A DNA stretch of 64,000 nt, from NCBI RefSeq assembly GCF_037893015.1, contig NC_133666.1, positions 626,722,310 through 626,786,309 of the forward strand, written 5' to 3'. The DNA is from Macrotis lagotis (lineage: Eukaryota; Chordata; Mammalia; Peramelemorphia; Peramelidae). The notes under the pieces are model-generated. The model saw nothing but the letters and a program-made list of their open reading frames with translations. It did no database searches and had not been told where the DNA came from. Position 1 is the first letter of the stretch; the number at the start of each line of letters is the position of its first letter. Shown here piece after piece: positions 46,760 to 58,914 of the stretch. The position numbers and the translations under genes were made by a program.

Positions 46760-47585
46760 TTACTTTAAAGCAGAGTGGAATAATTGTCCAGACTGACCAA
46801 CTAACCCTTGCACTCTTCCCCTTTTTAATATTTGCTCTCCTCAGAAAATCAACTAGGGTATATTTAGCACAGTTCACATCCCAAATCATGGATAGCTCTT
46901 TAATGATTTGGAGAGTTTCCTCATTATTTTTTTAAAATAAAAAAAGTTTGCTGAAATATTTGTTTCACATTGCCTACTTTTCCCCTAGTTCTCCCTTCTC
47001 ATACATCTCCCAGAAAGCTATCTCCAAATTTTTGATTTGGAGGGTCCTTTTTGATTTCAGGGTCTTTTGCTCAAGAGTATTGGGGAAGGTCCATGTAACA
47101 TAGTTCTTTAATAGAACCAGCAATTAGCAATATTCCAAATATAGTGATGCAATTTAGCAAATCAATATCATTTACAAAGTCCTAATAGGTTACTGACTGA
47201 TTTGGTGCTTGCAAAAGTCCTTGCTCAAGTCCAAAATAATAAAGAAAAAAAAAGGAAGAAGAAAAAGAAAAAGAAATTCAGTCTCCTTTCTCAAAGGGAA
47301 TCCCTTAGAGAGTTCTTAAGTGGATGAGGCTCTCCCCTTAAGAATTAGGGGCATGAAGTTGATGGGAAGTCACCCCCTCCACCTTAAGGTGAGGAACCAA
47401 ATCAATCTGCTTGGTACTTGAATAGCACTAATTTATAAAATACCAGTTTCCTGACTCTAGAAGGTTGGGTCCTCATCCTTTACTCTGGGCTTATTCAGGT
47501 ATCCAGGGCTAAAACAAAATTGGCACTGGATAAAGGGAGGGAGAACTGGAATACTTTGCCCTCTCCCTTTTTCACTAAAAGGTGT
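46760..47585. other. Gene-free stretch
   Basis: No gene. A purine-only run lies at about 47239-47276. Confidence 0.45.
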
Positions 47586-47805
47586 AGTAAGAGGCACAAT
47601 GGATTCAGGACTAAATAAGTTCTGAGTTCAAATGTAGCCTCAGATACTTATTAGTTATATGACTTTGGGCAAGTCACTTAAATTCTGTCTGCCTCAGTTT
47701 CCTCATGTAAAATGAAGATAATAATAACACTTACCTACTTCCCTAACCTCCTCCCAGTGGGACTATTTTATAGGCATCAAATGAGATATTTGTAAAATGC
47801 TTTTT
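47586..47805 (+). repeat. SINE with CORE/MIR tail
   Basis: gtaagaggcacaatggattc ... tgactttgggcaagtcactt ... ctcagtttcctcatgtaaaa ... aaatgagatatttgtaaaat. Confidence 0.7.
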
Positions 47806-49079
47806 TCATCCCTTTCTTCATTCCTTCCCTCTACTGTGAACCCCTATACAAAGTCTGGGTTTTTAGCACTGGCTAACTTTAAAAGGAAAAGAAAATCAAG
47901 CTTCCCATTTCATAAGGAAAGCCCAATCCTTATGAACATTCCAGAGTATGTGGACCTTTTTTCCACCTGGATTAGGACCTGGGGTCAACTGGAAGTCACC
48001 CCCTTACCCTTCAAGGGAAAAACAAACAAACTATCCTGGGTGAAAACTCTTTTATGATTCTTTCAGTGCATAAGTTCACCCAATTAGGGTCCTAAAAAGA
48101 CTTCTATGAGTCTTTTTTCTATATAGGACTCACCAAAATTCCTCTAAAGGTTTCTGATCATAGATGATCCCCCTCAGAGATTCAGACAGATTTCTTTTGA
48201 ATCCCTGTCCTAAAAGGCAGCCCAAATTTCCTTCAATGGATCCCTGCCACTGTAAGGGCAATTCAGATGGATTTTCTCCCTCACCCCTCTCTAGAGCATA
48301 ACATAAGGAAAACATATTCAAGAAAAACCTTCACAGAAGTGCAGGGCTCCTGGAAATATAATCAGGCACCTATAGTTGATTCCTCAAGGTTTCTAGGTCA
48401 GTAGACAGACATTATTCTATGGACCCATAAAGTCTATGAAGATTTCACAATAAGGCAAGATGCCTGGGTCTCTTTAAAAACCAGCAGCAGTTTAGGGATA
48501 CAAAGTTCATATTAGCAAAGATATTCATACTAAATTACAGGAATATAACAGCTGTTGATACATAAGCACTTAAATAAGCAAAATTTATGACAAACTGATC
48601 TTTTAAGAAAAACCATCAAAAAATATTGACTGCCTTCCTAACAGACCCTACATAAGTCATGAATCTAGGCCACTCCCCTCCTGGCCTCTTTCCTTAGAGG
48701 CCTTCTAGGAGAGCCCTGCATTAGCTTTGCATCCATTTTCACCCATCTCCCTAGTTCCCTGAGTTTCTCTCTACCTTTGGTCTCTTTATTTCAGCCTTCC
48801 TAGAATGCCTCAGAATTGTACTCAGGGACTTTGTGCCTTATTTTAGAGGTCATGTCTGAACCAGGTCCACCTCTGAAAGTCACTTCCTGCTTCTTGATTG
48901 GGTTCACGTGGCCATGGAAGCCTTACCTCCACTTGATCCCTCCTGCTGTTAGGCAGGCTTCCTAAGTCCTCAAAAGACACATCACCACCTGCCACAAGGT
49001 TGAAGGGAATACCTTGAAGAACTAATCAACCTCTTCCCTTAACAGATCTCTCTCTGCTTGGATTCATTCACCAGTGACT
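47806..49079. other. Gene-free stretch
   Basis: No gene or clear repeat recognised. The composition is less AT-rich than most of the window. Confidence 0.45.
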
Positions 49080-49265
49080 GACATACTCCCCACTCATGCT
49101 CTTCCTGATTCTTATCTAGCCACTGCACCTAGATGGCTCTGTAGAAGAAAAAGAAGCTGGTGACTTAGCATGTATCCTCTCACTCAAATCTAATTCACTT
49201 GTTAATCATGACATACCTTCCCTGATGTCATGATCTTTGAAAATGAAAGACAAACATCATCATCT
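49080..49265 (+). repeat. RTE-tailed SINE, 3' part
   Basis: tggctctgtagaagaaaaag, aatctaattcacttgttaat and the tail cctgatgtcatgatctttga aaatgaaagacaaac. Confidence 0.75.
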
Positions 49266-49830
49266 CATCCCAATGATTCTGAATTCCTAGTTGCTGAAGT
49301 ACAAACCTATTCCTTCCTCATTCCCATCCTCCTTAACCCTATCCTCCAAATGGTCCATTCCCCTGCTTGCTCCTTCTACCGAGTTCTCTGGAATGCCCTA
49401 ATCCTAATTAACAAACTACTGATGCTCCCTCAATGATCCTAACTTCCCATTTTCTCAATCTAATGACCTGTTTCTCCAATCCACTTCAGAGATAGTTATA
49501 TTCTTGATCTTGCCATCACTCATAAGTATTCCACTTTCATGCTTATAAACTCCAAATCTCCTTTATCTGTTCCCATCATTCCACCTTTACCTTTGCCTTA
49601 CAACCCTAAGACTTTTCTTTGTCCTGATTGTCTCTATCCTTCCATTCTGCAGTTTTTCCCCCCAGGCATCATCACCACTGCACTCACTGCATTGTCCTCC
49701 CTTCCCTCTCTTAATCTCTTTGAATTGATTCAATGCTATACTGTCCTTTACACTTGGAACCCTTGCTCCCCTATCTTGTTGTGGTTCTTGTTTTTTAATC
49801 CTTCATACCTGAAGACCAGGACATCCAGTA
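49266..49830 (+). repeat. L2/CR1-clade LINE ORF2 relic
   Basis: Pyrimidine-rich sense strand with short open frames. The passage ctgcagtttttccccccagg catcatcaccactgcactca resembles the L2 ORF2 segment between endonuclease and reverse transcriptase. It probably continues at 50270-50400 beyond a SINE. Confidence 0.5.
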
Positions 49831-50054
49831 ATTGATGTCATGACATGAACAGCATTTGAATCAAAGTGAGTGGGTGTTGGCCTTACCAAAACTCAAACTT
49901 GAGTTACTCCCTTAATCCTTCAACTTCATTCTTATTCAGGTGTTATGAGTAATTTGGAGAAATTCCTGAAGCTGTGACTGGATCCACTGCAAATTTCTTA
50001 TATATCCTTAATTGAACCCTCACTAGCAAGGGGAAATGGAAGGGAAAAAGCATT

Positions 50055-50268
50055 TATTAAAGGCCTACTATGTGCCAGAAACATAGAATTATCTCATTGG
50101 ACTTTATAACAACCCTGTTGCATGCTATTATTATAATACTGTTTTGTAGTTGAAGAAATGACAGCAGGTCACATGGCTAGTAAAGGTCTGGGACCAGATT
50201 TGAATTCAGGGCTTCTTGCCTTCAAGTCTAGAGCTCTATCCACTGTGTCTACCTTGTTGCTCACTGCA
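50055..50268 (-). repeat. MIR/CORE-SINE relic
   Basis: aaggcctactatgtgccaga then caggtcacatggctagtaaa and agagctctatccactgtgtc in antisense MIR order. Confidence 0.6.
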
Positions 50269-50419
50269 TCAAAGCAATTTTTTTATTCTTCTCTATTCAA
50301 TTCAATACCCCATTCACCACAGTGATTATTACAAACCTTTTTATCCCTCATCAAACCTACTATATAACACCCCTCCCCTTCTCAGATCTTTATCTGCATT
50401 GGTTCCCAGCACATAAGCC

Positions 50420-50914
50420 TCATTAGATCTTTGGGGAGAACCTGATTCAAGCTAACTCCCTGTTAATTCAAATTGGATGTTATATCAAACTGAAACCCTC
50501 ATAGATTGCTGAACAATTGATAAAAAGAGGTTTTATTTAGCCCTGACACCAAGAGGCTATCAAAAGGATACAGTTATGCTTAGCTAACAGACACAACACC
50601 CCCTGCAAACTCATCTAGTCATCAGGACAGAGTGTGGAGACTTGAATGGTCTTGGGGCATCCACCAAATCTGAAGGACCTTGACCTAACATGGTTGGGCC
50701 ATTTTACATCCTTTGATGACCAGAAAGTCACATCAAAAGTCAGAGACAGCATTCAGGGAGGCTCAGTTTAAGCCTAGGCCCATTCCCTGGACCAAACAAC
50801 TTGATTTCCTTTTAGGGAAAAAAGCCAAGCCTAACCCATGTGTGAAGGAGAAGGTAGAGCCCTAGTTAATACTGATCCTATCACACTGATTTTAAGATCA
50901 TTCCCACAGAGTCT
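50420..50914. other. Gene-free stretch
   Basis: Nothing I can assign. An LTR fragment is possible but has no diagnostic end. Confidence 0.4.
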
Positions 50915-51010
50915 GTTGAAGGAACAGCATAGGTTTAGCCTGAAGAAGAGAAAGCAAATATCATAGCTATCTTTAAGGTGTTTCATAGACTTTAAAGCTG
51001 CAAGCCCCTT
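50915..51010 (+). repeat. CR1/L3 LINE relic
   Basis: ggtttagcctgaagaagaga ... tatcatagctatctttaagg matches the 3'-terminal part of CR1/L3 elements. Confidence 0.6.
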
Positions 51011-51509
51011 GAATTTATAGAAAATTAGGAAGAATGGTATTCTCTGTGGCCCAGAGAAGTTAGATAACTACCCTAAATCTCCTCAGGTAGTAAGTTAACA
51101 AAATCAGAATAAGGTATCAGGTTTGCTGATTTCTTATGCTAGCTACTGGAAATCAAAGACTATCATTTGGATGGGAGTCTAACCTCCTGCTTCACAGCAG
51201 AAGGCATAATTTAGAAGTTCCTGGGTAATATGGAAATGACTTTGACAGCCTATGGGATACCAAAAGTAGCGTGACACGTAGCAGCCTTTAACTCTATTAA
51301 AAAAGTCTCTAGGACAAGATCATCACTGACCACTTTCTTTCTCAAGGCTTCTATAATTGCTGCTTTGAATATCTCACAAATATCTGAATTAGTCTCATGC
51401 CTTAAAAGAAGGAACAGATGTCTCTGTTTTTAAAATGCTCAGATTTCTATTTTATAAATTATGTCTGGAACTCATCACCCACAAGTCAAGTTCCCCTGCC
51501 TATCCCCAA

Positions 51510-51785
51510 TCAGGGTGGCATTTATATAGTGTCTTTGGATTTATAAAGCACAATGGGGAGAAGTTGCAGAGAGACAGATTTTGGCTCAATATAAGGAAAA
51601 AAAATCCCAATAAATAAGGCTCTCCCAAAATGGAATGGGCTGCTGTTCCAAAGTGGGACTGAGTTGGTGCCCCCTCACTGGAGATCTTCCAAGCAGAGAC
51701 AATATAGTGCTGTTGGAGGAGGTTCTGTCCATATATGAACTGGAATAGAGGGTCCCTGAGCCTCTCTGATAACCTGGCATCAATC
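51510..51785 (+). repeat. CR1/L3 LINE 3' end relic
   Basis: gacagattttggctcaatat, aatggaatgggctgctgttc and cactggagatcttccaagca, followed by tgaactggaatagagggtcc, mark the CR1/L3 3' end. Confidence 0.7.
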
Positions 51786-51894
51786 CTTTCTGAACAGGGT
51801 TGGGGGAGGAGAAAGGTTATATGATTGTAATGGGTCTGAGAGAGGCAGAGGATCCAGGCCTAGGAAGGCAACTTCACTGGAATCCATTCTGATC

Positions 51895-51934
51895 AGACCC
51901 CACAGCTGGAGTATGATCAATTCTGACACATTTT
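51895..51934 (+). repeat. CR1/L3 LINE segment cut by an L1 (left part)
   Basis: ccccacagctggagtatgat caattctgacacatttt continues at 53196 with aggaaggacacaaataaact. Joined, they follow the CR1/L3 order 'ctggagta ... acattttaagaaggac'. Confidence 0.65.
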
Positions 51935-53182
51935 TTTAAAGAAAGATTTTATTTATTTTAAGTTTTACAATTTTTCCCCCATTCTTGCTTCCCCCCTCCC
52001 CCCATGCAAGGCAGTCTGTTAGTCTTTGCATTGGTTCCATGTTAAACACTGATCTCAGTTGAATGTGATGATAGAGAAATCATATCCTTAAGGAAGAAAA
52101 ATAAAGTATGAGATAGCAAAATTATATAACAATATAGCATTTTTTTTTCTGATTTGATGGTAGCAGTCTTTTATCTTTGTTCAAAGTCCGTAATTCTTTC
52201 TCTGGATACAGATGGTATTCTCCATTGCAGAAAGCCTAGAATTGTCCCTGGTTGTTGCATGAATGGATGAGCAAGTCCATCAAGGTTGATCAGCACCCCC
52301 ATGTTGTTGTTAGGGTGTACAGTGTTTTTCTGGTTCTGTTCATCTTGCTCCGCATCAGTTCATGCAAATCTTTCCAGGCTTCCCTGAAATCCCATCCCTC
52401 CTGGTTTCTAATAGAACAATAGTGTTCCATGGCATACCACAGTTTGTTAAACCATTCCCCAAATGGAGGACATCCACTTAATTTCCAATTTTGTGCCACC
52501 ACAAACAGGGCTGCTATAAATATTTTTGTACAAGTGATGTTTTTAACCCTTTTTTCATAATTTCATCAGGATATAGACCCAGCAGTAGTATTGCTGTGTG
52601 AAAGGGTATGCACATTTTTGTTGCTCTTTGGGCATAATCCCAAATTGCTCTCCAGAAAGGTTGGATGAGTTCACAGCTCCACCAACAATGTATTAGTGTC
52701 CCAGATTTCCCGCATCCCTTCCAACATTGATCATTGTCCTTTCTGGTCATATTGGCCAGTCTGAGAGGTGTGAGATGGTATCTCAGAGATGTATTAATTT
52801 GCATTTCTCTAATAAGTAATGATTTGGAGCAGTTTTTCATATGACTATGGATAGCTTTGATTTCCTCAGCTACAAATTGCCTTTGCATATCCTTTGACCA
52901 TTTGTCAATTGGGGAATGGCTTATTTTTTTGAAAATTTGACTCAGTTTTCTGTATATTTTAGAAATGAGTCCTTTGTCAGAAATACTAGTTGCAAAAATT
53001 GTTTTCCAATTTACTACATTCCTATTGATCTTGGTTACAGTGGTTTTGCTTGTGGAAAAGCTTTTTCATTTAATGTAGTCAAAATTATCTAGTTTGTTTT
53101 GAATGATGTTCTCTATCTCTTCCTTGGTCATAAACTGTTTCCCTTTCCATAGATCTGACAGGTAAACTACTCCTTGATCTTC
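51935..53182 (-). repeat. 1.25-kb 5'-truncated L1 with perfect 13-bp target-site duplication
   Basis: Antisense L1 from a poly(A)-side T run through the 3'UTR to ORF2. On the - strand ORF2 pieces include KQFMTKEEIENIIQNKL near 53110-53150, SKSLLIREMQINTSLRYHLT near 52740-52820, RCWxGCGxxGTLIHCWW-like sequence near 52670-52730 and KLWYAMEHYCSIRNQE near 52390-52450. The duplication tctgacacatttt lies at 51922-51934 and 53183-53195. Stops and frameshifts are few; it is a fairly young but dead copy. Confidence 0.92.
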
Positions 53183-53195
53183 TCTGACACATTTT

Positions 53196-53270
53196 AGGAA
53201 GGACACAAATAAACTAGGAAGTATACAGAGGCAAACAAAAAAGACAAAAGAGTTCCTCAAGCTTGTATCA
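53196..53270 (+). repeat. CR1/L3 LINE segment cut by an L1 (right part)
   Basis: aggaaggacacaaataaact aggaagtatacagaggcaaa continues the CR1/L3 relic interrupted at 51934. Confidence 0.6.
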
Positions 53271-53605
53271 TATGTAGCAGCATCTACAATGCCTGCCCAA
53301 GCATGAGTTTGGTAGAAGACCAAAACCATGTAATAGATTGAAAGTTTGAGATTGTGCCAACTTGGCCCTTCCACCTTTTGATTGTTGCATGGGTTTTGTC
53401 CTGGGAAAAGTTTGCTAGTTCGCCATTCCATTAGAGATACTTTGTTAATATTGTATCTTTCCAGTAACTATCTTTTTAAAAAATGTTGTTGCTGATACTG
53501 TTGTTGATGGTGATGATGATGACAAATAATGATATTGGGAGGGAAATGGAGTCTGGAACCAAGAGCAATAAAGTTCTGAGGGGAGATAGTAAAATAAGCT
53601 TATTC

Positions 53606-53712
53606 TAAGGTTTCAACTTGCCAGGTTGAGTAGGATTTGGGATAATGATCCCTTGAGCATATATGGGCTACTTACTATAGAAAACAAAGAAAGGAAAAGA
53701 AGTTGCAGTAGA
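53606..53712 (+). repeat. 107-bp direct repeat, copy A
   Basis: It matches 56007-56113 at 104 of 107 positions by eye, with no gap. The three differences are all T/C exchanges near the middle. It does not belong to any repeat family I recognise. Confidence 0.9.
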
Positions 53713-53929
53713 CCAAATATTCAAAGAGAAATTCCATGCTAGAGGTGACACAATAGTAACAGTATTGAGAAACAAATTCTCAGACTAATTGAAGAATGGG
53801 GATTATCAAATACTTGGGGGAAAATATACCTTATTATAACAAACAAACAAAGATGACTTGAGGAAATATCAATAACCTTAGTCTTGGATGCTGACTTTCT
53901 CTATTATCTATGTTCCATCTCTATAATCA

Positions 53930-54330
53930 ATCCATGAGTATTTATTAAGTATTTACTGTCTGCTAGGAATTGGGTCTACAATTGGGTATTGGGGATAGGT
54001 AGGTATTAGGGAAACAAAAAAATAGTCCCTCCTCTCAAGGAGCTTATATTCTTTTGAGGGGGAAACTACATACATTGAAAAGAAAATACAAAATCTTATG
54101 AAATAACTGTTAGGTTGAAATATTAGCAAATGGGAGATAGAATATCTTCGAGCGAAGTTGGCATTCAAGCTTGGATTTGAAAGGTACTAAGAATTCCAAG
54201 AGGTGGAAGGAATGAGGTAATGCATTCCAGACATGAGGGTCTGCCTGGGCAACAGCAAGAATATGAGAGATATGGGAGTCCCTGAGGAGGATTTACAGGA
54301 GAATAAGGACAATCAATAAATCAACAAACA
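53930..54330 (+). repeat. Long dispersed repeat, 5' part
   Basis: gtatttattaagtatttact, ctctcaaggagcttatattc, ttcaagcttggatttgaaag and gcattccagacatgagggtc follow the order of the family copy at 62790-63660 and its upstream part. Confidence 0.55.
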
Positions 54331-54399
54331 TTTAAGAAACTTCTTTTATGTGCCATAAACTTGTTAGGGTTGGACAAGAGCCACTGGGAGTCAAGATCA

Positions 54400-54744
54400 T
54401 ATGCTGCATAGAGAGGGAGTACCCACATTGAGAAGATCATGGAGATGCCAGCATATCATGATACTTCTTTTCTGGTGTAGAGAAGTTGAACAACAACTTC
54501 TTCTGTCTCTCTTTTCAGTTGTGAGGTCAAGGTCAAGTAAAAAGTTGAAAAGCAGAAAGAGATTTTGTAGTCTTGTGCCAGGGCTTATATGGGCTTCATC
54601 TCAAGAAAAGCAACATGATTCTACTTCCAGATGAGCAGAGCAGAGCAGAGGATGTCTAGGCTAGCATTCTATGCCCATATTTCCATACAAGAAGATATGT
54701 TCCTTAAAAGGAGGGATTGTTCCCCTTTGTTTTTATAATCCCAG
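54400..54744. other. Gene-free stretch
   Basis: Nothing recognised; a short gagca repeat lies near 54633-54650. Confidence 0.45.
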
Positions 54745-54978
54745 TGCACAGTTGTTTAGTCATTTCAGTCATGACCTCATTTGGTTTTCTTAGCAAAGAG
54801 AGATTTGCCATTTCCTTCTTCAGTTCATTTTACAGATAAGGAAACTGAGACAAACAGGATTTAAATTACTTACCCAAAGTCACACAGTTAGCAAATGTCT
54901 GAGACCAGAACTCAACTCACAAAGATAAATTTTCTTGACTCCGGGCCTGGTGCACTGTGTCACCTAGCTGACCTAACT
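54745..54978 (-). repeat. Longer MAR1-like SINE, antisense
   Basis: ttgtttagtcatttcagtca, gatttgccatttccttcttc and gtgcactgtgtcacctagct show the long form. Confidence 0.8.
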
Positions 54979-54979
54979 G

Positions 54980-55465
54980 ATACATGCTATTGTTGTTGAG
55001 TCTTGTCCAACTCTTGGTGAACCCATGAACCATAGCACACCAGACCCTTCTAACATCCTCCATTTCTCTAAGTCTGTCCAAGTTGGTATTCATTGTTTCC
55101 AACAAAACTATCTCTTTCCCAACAGCTGAGTCTTTTCCAAGAAGTTCCATCTTCTCATTAGGCAACCAAAGTATTTAAACTTCAGCTTCAGCATTTGCCC
55201 TTCCAGTCCAAATTAATTTCTTTAACTGATTTGATCTCCTTGGTGTCCAAGAGACTTTCAAAAGGCTTCTCTACCACAATAATTCCAAAGTGTCAATCCT
55301 GTAGCACTCAGCATTCCATATAGTCCAACTGTCACTATCATACACTGCTTCTGAAAAAAACACAGTTCTGACTATATAGACCTTTGTCAGCAAGGTGATA
55401 TCTCTGATTTTTAATATGCTGTCCAGATTTGCCAGAACTTTCCTTCCAAGGAGCAAGCACCTTTT
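54980..55465 (-). mobile_element. 5'-truncated RTE (BovB-like) element, 3' end
   Basis: On the - strand it reads GRKVLANLDSILKIRDITLL near 55390-55450, then SWTIWNAECYRIDTLELLW, the same C-terminal region as at 21900-21973. The family's terminal block ends in MVHGFTKSWTRLNN near 55000. It has frameshifts and lacks the reverse transcriptase core. Confidence 0.85.
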
Positions 55466-55469
55466 AATA

Positions 55470-56006
55470 AGTGTTTAATAAATTCTTAGGATTAATTGGT
55501 TTCCAAGATGGAAAGATAAAGACACTGGGACCTCCCAGGGGTCCAAGATAGCCTGGGGACTGTAACTTCCTTTATGGATTAACATTGCAACTTGTGACAA
55601 GCAGAGAGGAAGAAATGGGAACAGATCATTGAGGAACTGTAGCAGTTTGAAGGAGGGACCTAAAGTAGAAAGGACTGGGAATTGTGGTGGAGAATGGACC
55701 AAAATAATACTGGATGAGATAGGCCTCTCCCCTATCCTCCCCTCTCCCCACTCATATCTATAGAGAGACTTGACTAGAGGTGAATCTAACTCCAGAGTTT
55801 CTCCCTAGTTTGTCTCTGAGAAATGGTCAAACTGATCTTAGTGAGTTCCAAAATCCATAATCTTTCTCCATATTCTTTTCTTCCATCTACCTACCTGTCA
55901 AGAAGAGGTACGACATGAGGGAAGTCCAATGGGCAAAGCAGAAGCTTAGAACTTAGTATTCAAAAGCTTCTTTATAACTTGGCTTTTGCTATAGTAACAA
56001 GCAAAT
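55470..56006. other. Gene-free stretch
   Basis: Nothing recognised. Confidence 0.45.
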
Positions 56007-56113
56007 TAAGGTTTCAACTTGCCAGGTTGAGTAGGATTTGGGATAATGATCCCCTGAGTATATACGGGCTACTTACTATAGAAAACAAAGAAAGGAAAAG
56101 AAGTTGCAGTAGA
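56007..56113 (+). repeat. 107-bp direct repeat, copy B
   Basis: See copy A at 53606-53712. Sequence on both sides differs from that around copy A. Confidence 0.9.
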
Positions 56114-56269
56114 TTTCATTAAATTCTATGGAACACAGCTAGCTGTTTAGATGTTGTCTGCCCACAACCACTTACTATGCTTTCTTTGTATTGGGTCCCC
56201 AAGACTTACCACAGTTTCTAGTCCACAATGAGCATGTAACATCCATTCCTTGATTTAATGACTGGCCAT

Positions 56270-56395
56270 TACATGCATTAGCTAAGTGGGCAAGGCACAT
56301 GATCTCTCTGAGCCTCAGTTTTGTCATCTGTAAAATGAGAAGGTTGAACCTGATGACTTCTAAGGACCCTTCCAGTTCTAAATCTATAATCCTAA
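56270..56395 (+). repeat. MIR relic
   Basis: gtgggcaaggcacatgatct ... cctcagttttgtcatctgta ... gatgacttctaaggaccctt in MIR order. Confidence 0.7.
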
Positions 56396-56699
56396 AAACC
56401 TATTATAAGTAAGAAAATAATAATAGCTAACATTTATATAGTCCTTTTAGGTTGACAAAGTGCTTAATATGTTATTTAGAAATGATATCAGACATTAATG
56501 AAAAGGAAAGAACCTCCCCCTCCCAAAAAAGACACAGAATTAAGACCTCAGAGCAATGATGAGAGAACTGTCTAGTTTGCTGATTCTAAGTCATGCTTTT
56601 AGATCTGTAAAGAACTTGGGTTACCCACTAGGCAAAACAGTTTCCATAGGTAGTCAGAGTCCTCCTGATAGTTAAAGCTGTACTCACAGACATATATAC

Positions 56700-56950
56700 A
56701 TATGTGTATGTTACTCAGTCATTTTGAGTTGTATCCTACATTCTGTGACTCTATTTGGCATTTTCTTGGCAAAAATACAGGAGTAGATTATCATTTCCTT
56801 CTCCAGTTCATTTTGCAAATAAGGAAACTGAGGCAAACAGGGTTAAGTGACTTACCCAGAGTTGCATAACTACTAGTGTCTAAGGTTGGATTTGAACTCA
56901 GACCTTGCTCTAAGCCTTATGCTCTATCCACTGTTCCACATAGCTGTGCT
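56700..56950 (-). repeat. Longer MAR1-like SINE, antisense
   Basis: catttccttctccagttcat, ggaaactgaggcaaacaggg and ctctatccactgttccacat. Confidence 0.82.
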
Positions 56951-57319
56951 ACTTATATGTTTTATAAATAACACATATTACATCCCCTAACTTGTTAATT
57001 GACTGATGATCTCTTTGCAGATTCAATATATCAATCAATAGTCAATAAACATTTATTGAGTACCTACTATTTGCCAGAAACTGTGCTAAAGCTACTTATA
57101 GAAAAAATGAAAAAAATTAAAGACTGTAGAAAGCAGAGTAACAAGCCAGCCTGGGTGGGTATAGTTCAGGCAGTACAACAAATGTCTAAAATTGTGTTGA
57201 GTAGCAGTGCTGGGTGGGGTTTATCCATTTTTAGTGCAAATGGAGCTAATGTTTCTCCATTACACATAATGGTAAATCTGAACTTCAGTTAATACTATTT
57301 TTTAAAAATCATATTAAGG

Positions 57320-57463
57320 GGATGGCTAGGTGGTGCAGTGGATAGAGCACCAGCCCTAGAGTCAGGAATACCTGAGTTCAAATCTGACCTCAGACACTTC
57401 TTACCTAGCTGTATGGCCTTGGGCAAGCTACTTAACCCCATTGCCTTGCAAAAACCAAAAAAC
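57320..57463 (+). repeat. Young marsupial SINE with 13-bp target-site duplication
   Basis: ggatggctaggtggtgcagt to ccttgcaaaaacc. The duplication aatcatattaagg is perfect at 57307-57319 and 57464-57476. Confidence 0.93.
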
Positions 57464-57479
57464 AATCATATTAAGGAAA

Positions 57480-58072
57480 ATCCTTTTCTAATCCTTTTTA
57501 CTCTTCTTTATATAAATAGATGCTATATTTAGTCTTCTTCATTTATTGGTTTAGTTATATTATTTTATTATTTCTCTTTATTTATGATTTATTGTATTAA
57601 TTATTTCCTAATATTGAGCCTGTTACAAGCTCTACTTCACTATAATTAATTATTTGGGGCAGAGGGAATATATTGAACTACTCTGGTCACAAGTATTTTA
57701 TTTACTATTTTAAATTTATATTCATTAATGAATATAATTAATGATGGGTTGCCAATAGACTATTGGTTTATATAGTAAGAAGAGTCTTGCTGGTAGCAAA
57801 TACATTTCATTTCTGAGACTGACTTTGAATGCTTTTATTTAAATGTTCCTCCTTCCCTCTTCAGTGCCTGAGACCTGGTTGGAGTTTTGGGACTGTTTTA
57901 TTAATCCTTTTCCATTCTAAACACAAGTAAAGAAGTCCCCTGAACCTAGAGACCTTGGAAGCAGAATTCCAAGCAAGATGTTGCTGTCTCCTTTTCAGAG
58001 AAACCTGATACCCTTCCACCCCAGAGACTGAAGGGATATAGGAGGGATGTTTGTATACTTGTTATACCTTAT

Positions 58073-58073
<1 letters not shown>
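57480..58073. other. Gene-free stretch
   Basis: Very AT-rich, nothing recognised. Confidence 0.5.
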
Positions 58074-58124
<51 letters not shown>

Positions 58125-58146
58125 CGCTCGCTCGCTCGCTCTCTCT
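58074..58146 (+). repeat. (TC)n microsatellite with a CpG-bearing GCTC block
   Basis: A TC run switches at about 58122 to cgccgctcgctcgctcgctc and back to TC. Confidence 0.95.
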
Positions 58147-58224
58147 TTATGTCTTCCTATGTCTTGTAACCTTTTAAATAACTTTCTGTTTTATTTCAAA
58201 AAAAAAGCTAATCTGATGATTAAA

Positions 58225-58910
58225 TGGAACTCGGAGGTCTATATCCCAAAGAGATTTTAAAAAGTAGGGAATGGGGGAAGGATCTATTTGTACAAAAATA
58301 TTTATGGCAACTCTTTTTTTGTAAAGGCAAAGAATTGGAAATCGAAGAGATGCCCATCAATTGGGGGATAGCTAAACAAATTGTGGTATTTGATTGTGTT
58401 AGAATACTATTGTGCTATAAGAAATGATGAGCAGAATGCTTTTAGAAAAACCCGGGAAGACTTTACACAAACTGATGCAATGTGAAGTGAACAGAATGAA
58501 TGTTGTACACAAGAATGGCAATATTTTACAATAGTCACTATTAATGACTTAACTATTCTCATACAATAATCTAAGACAATTCCAAAGGGTCTCAGGTTGA
58601 AAAATGCTATCGACCTCCAGACAAAGAGCTGATGGAGTCTGGATGTATATAGAAGCAGAATATTTTCACTTATTTTTTCACGGGTTATTATGGTGGTGGT
58701 GAGTTTTTTGGTCCATGTCTTCTTTCCCAACATTACTGATATAGAAATATATTTTGCATGATTGCATATGTATAACCTATATCAACCTGCTTACCATCTC
58801 AGTAAGGAGGGTGGGAGAAAGGAAGAGGGAAGGAAAAAATTTGGAACTCAACATTTTTAAAAGTGAATGTTAAAAGTTGTTTTTACATGTAATTGGGGGA
58901 AATAATTTAA
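58225..58910 (+). repeat. L1 LINE ORF2 end and 3'UTR
   Basis: ctatatcccaaagagatttt, aaatatttatggcaactctt and atgcccatcaattgggggat mark the ORF2 end, followed by a 3'UTR. A 5'-truncated L1 of about 0.69 kb. Confidence 0.88.
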
Positions 58911-58914
58911 ATAG

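Noticed and set aside
52514..52888. 124-codon open frame on the - strand as a gene
   Set aside because: It is the L1 ORF2 C-terminal region of a truncated element.
53066..53431. 121-codon open frame on the - strand
   Set aside because: Its C-terminal part is L1 ORF2, and its N-terminal part comes from unrelated flanking DNA beyond the target-site duplication. It is a chance fusion across an insertion border.
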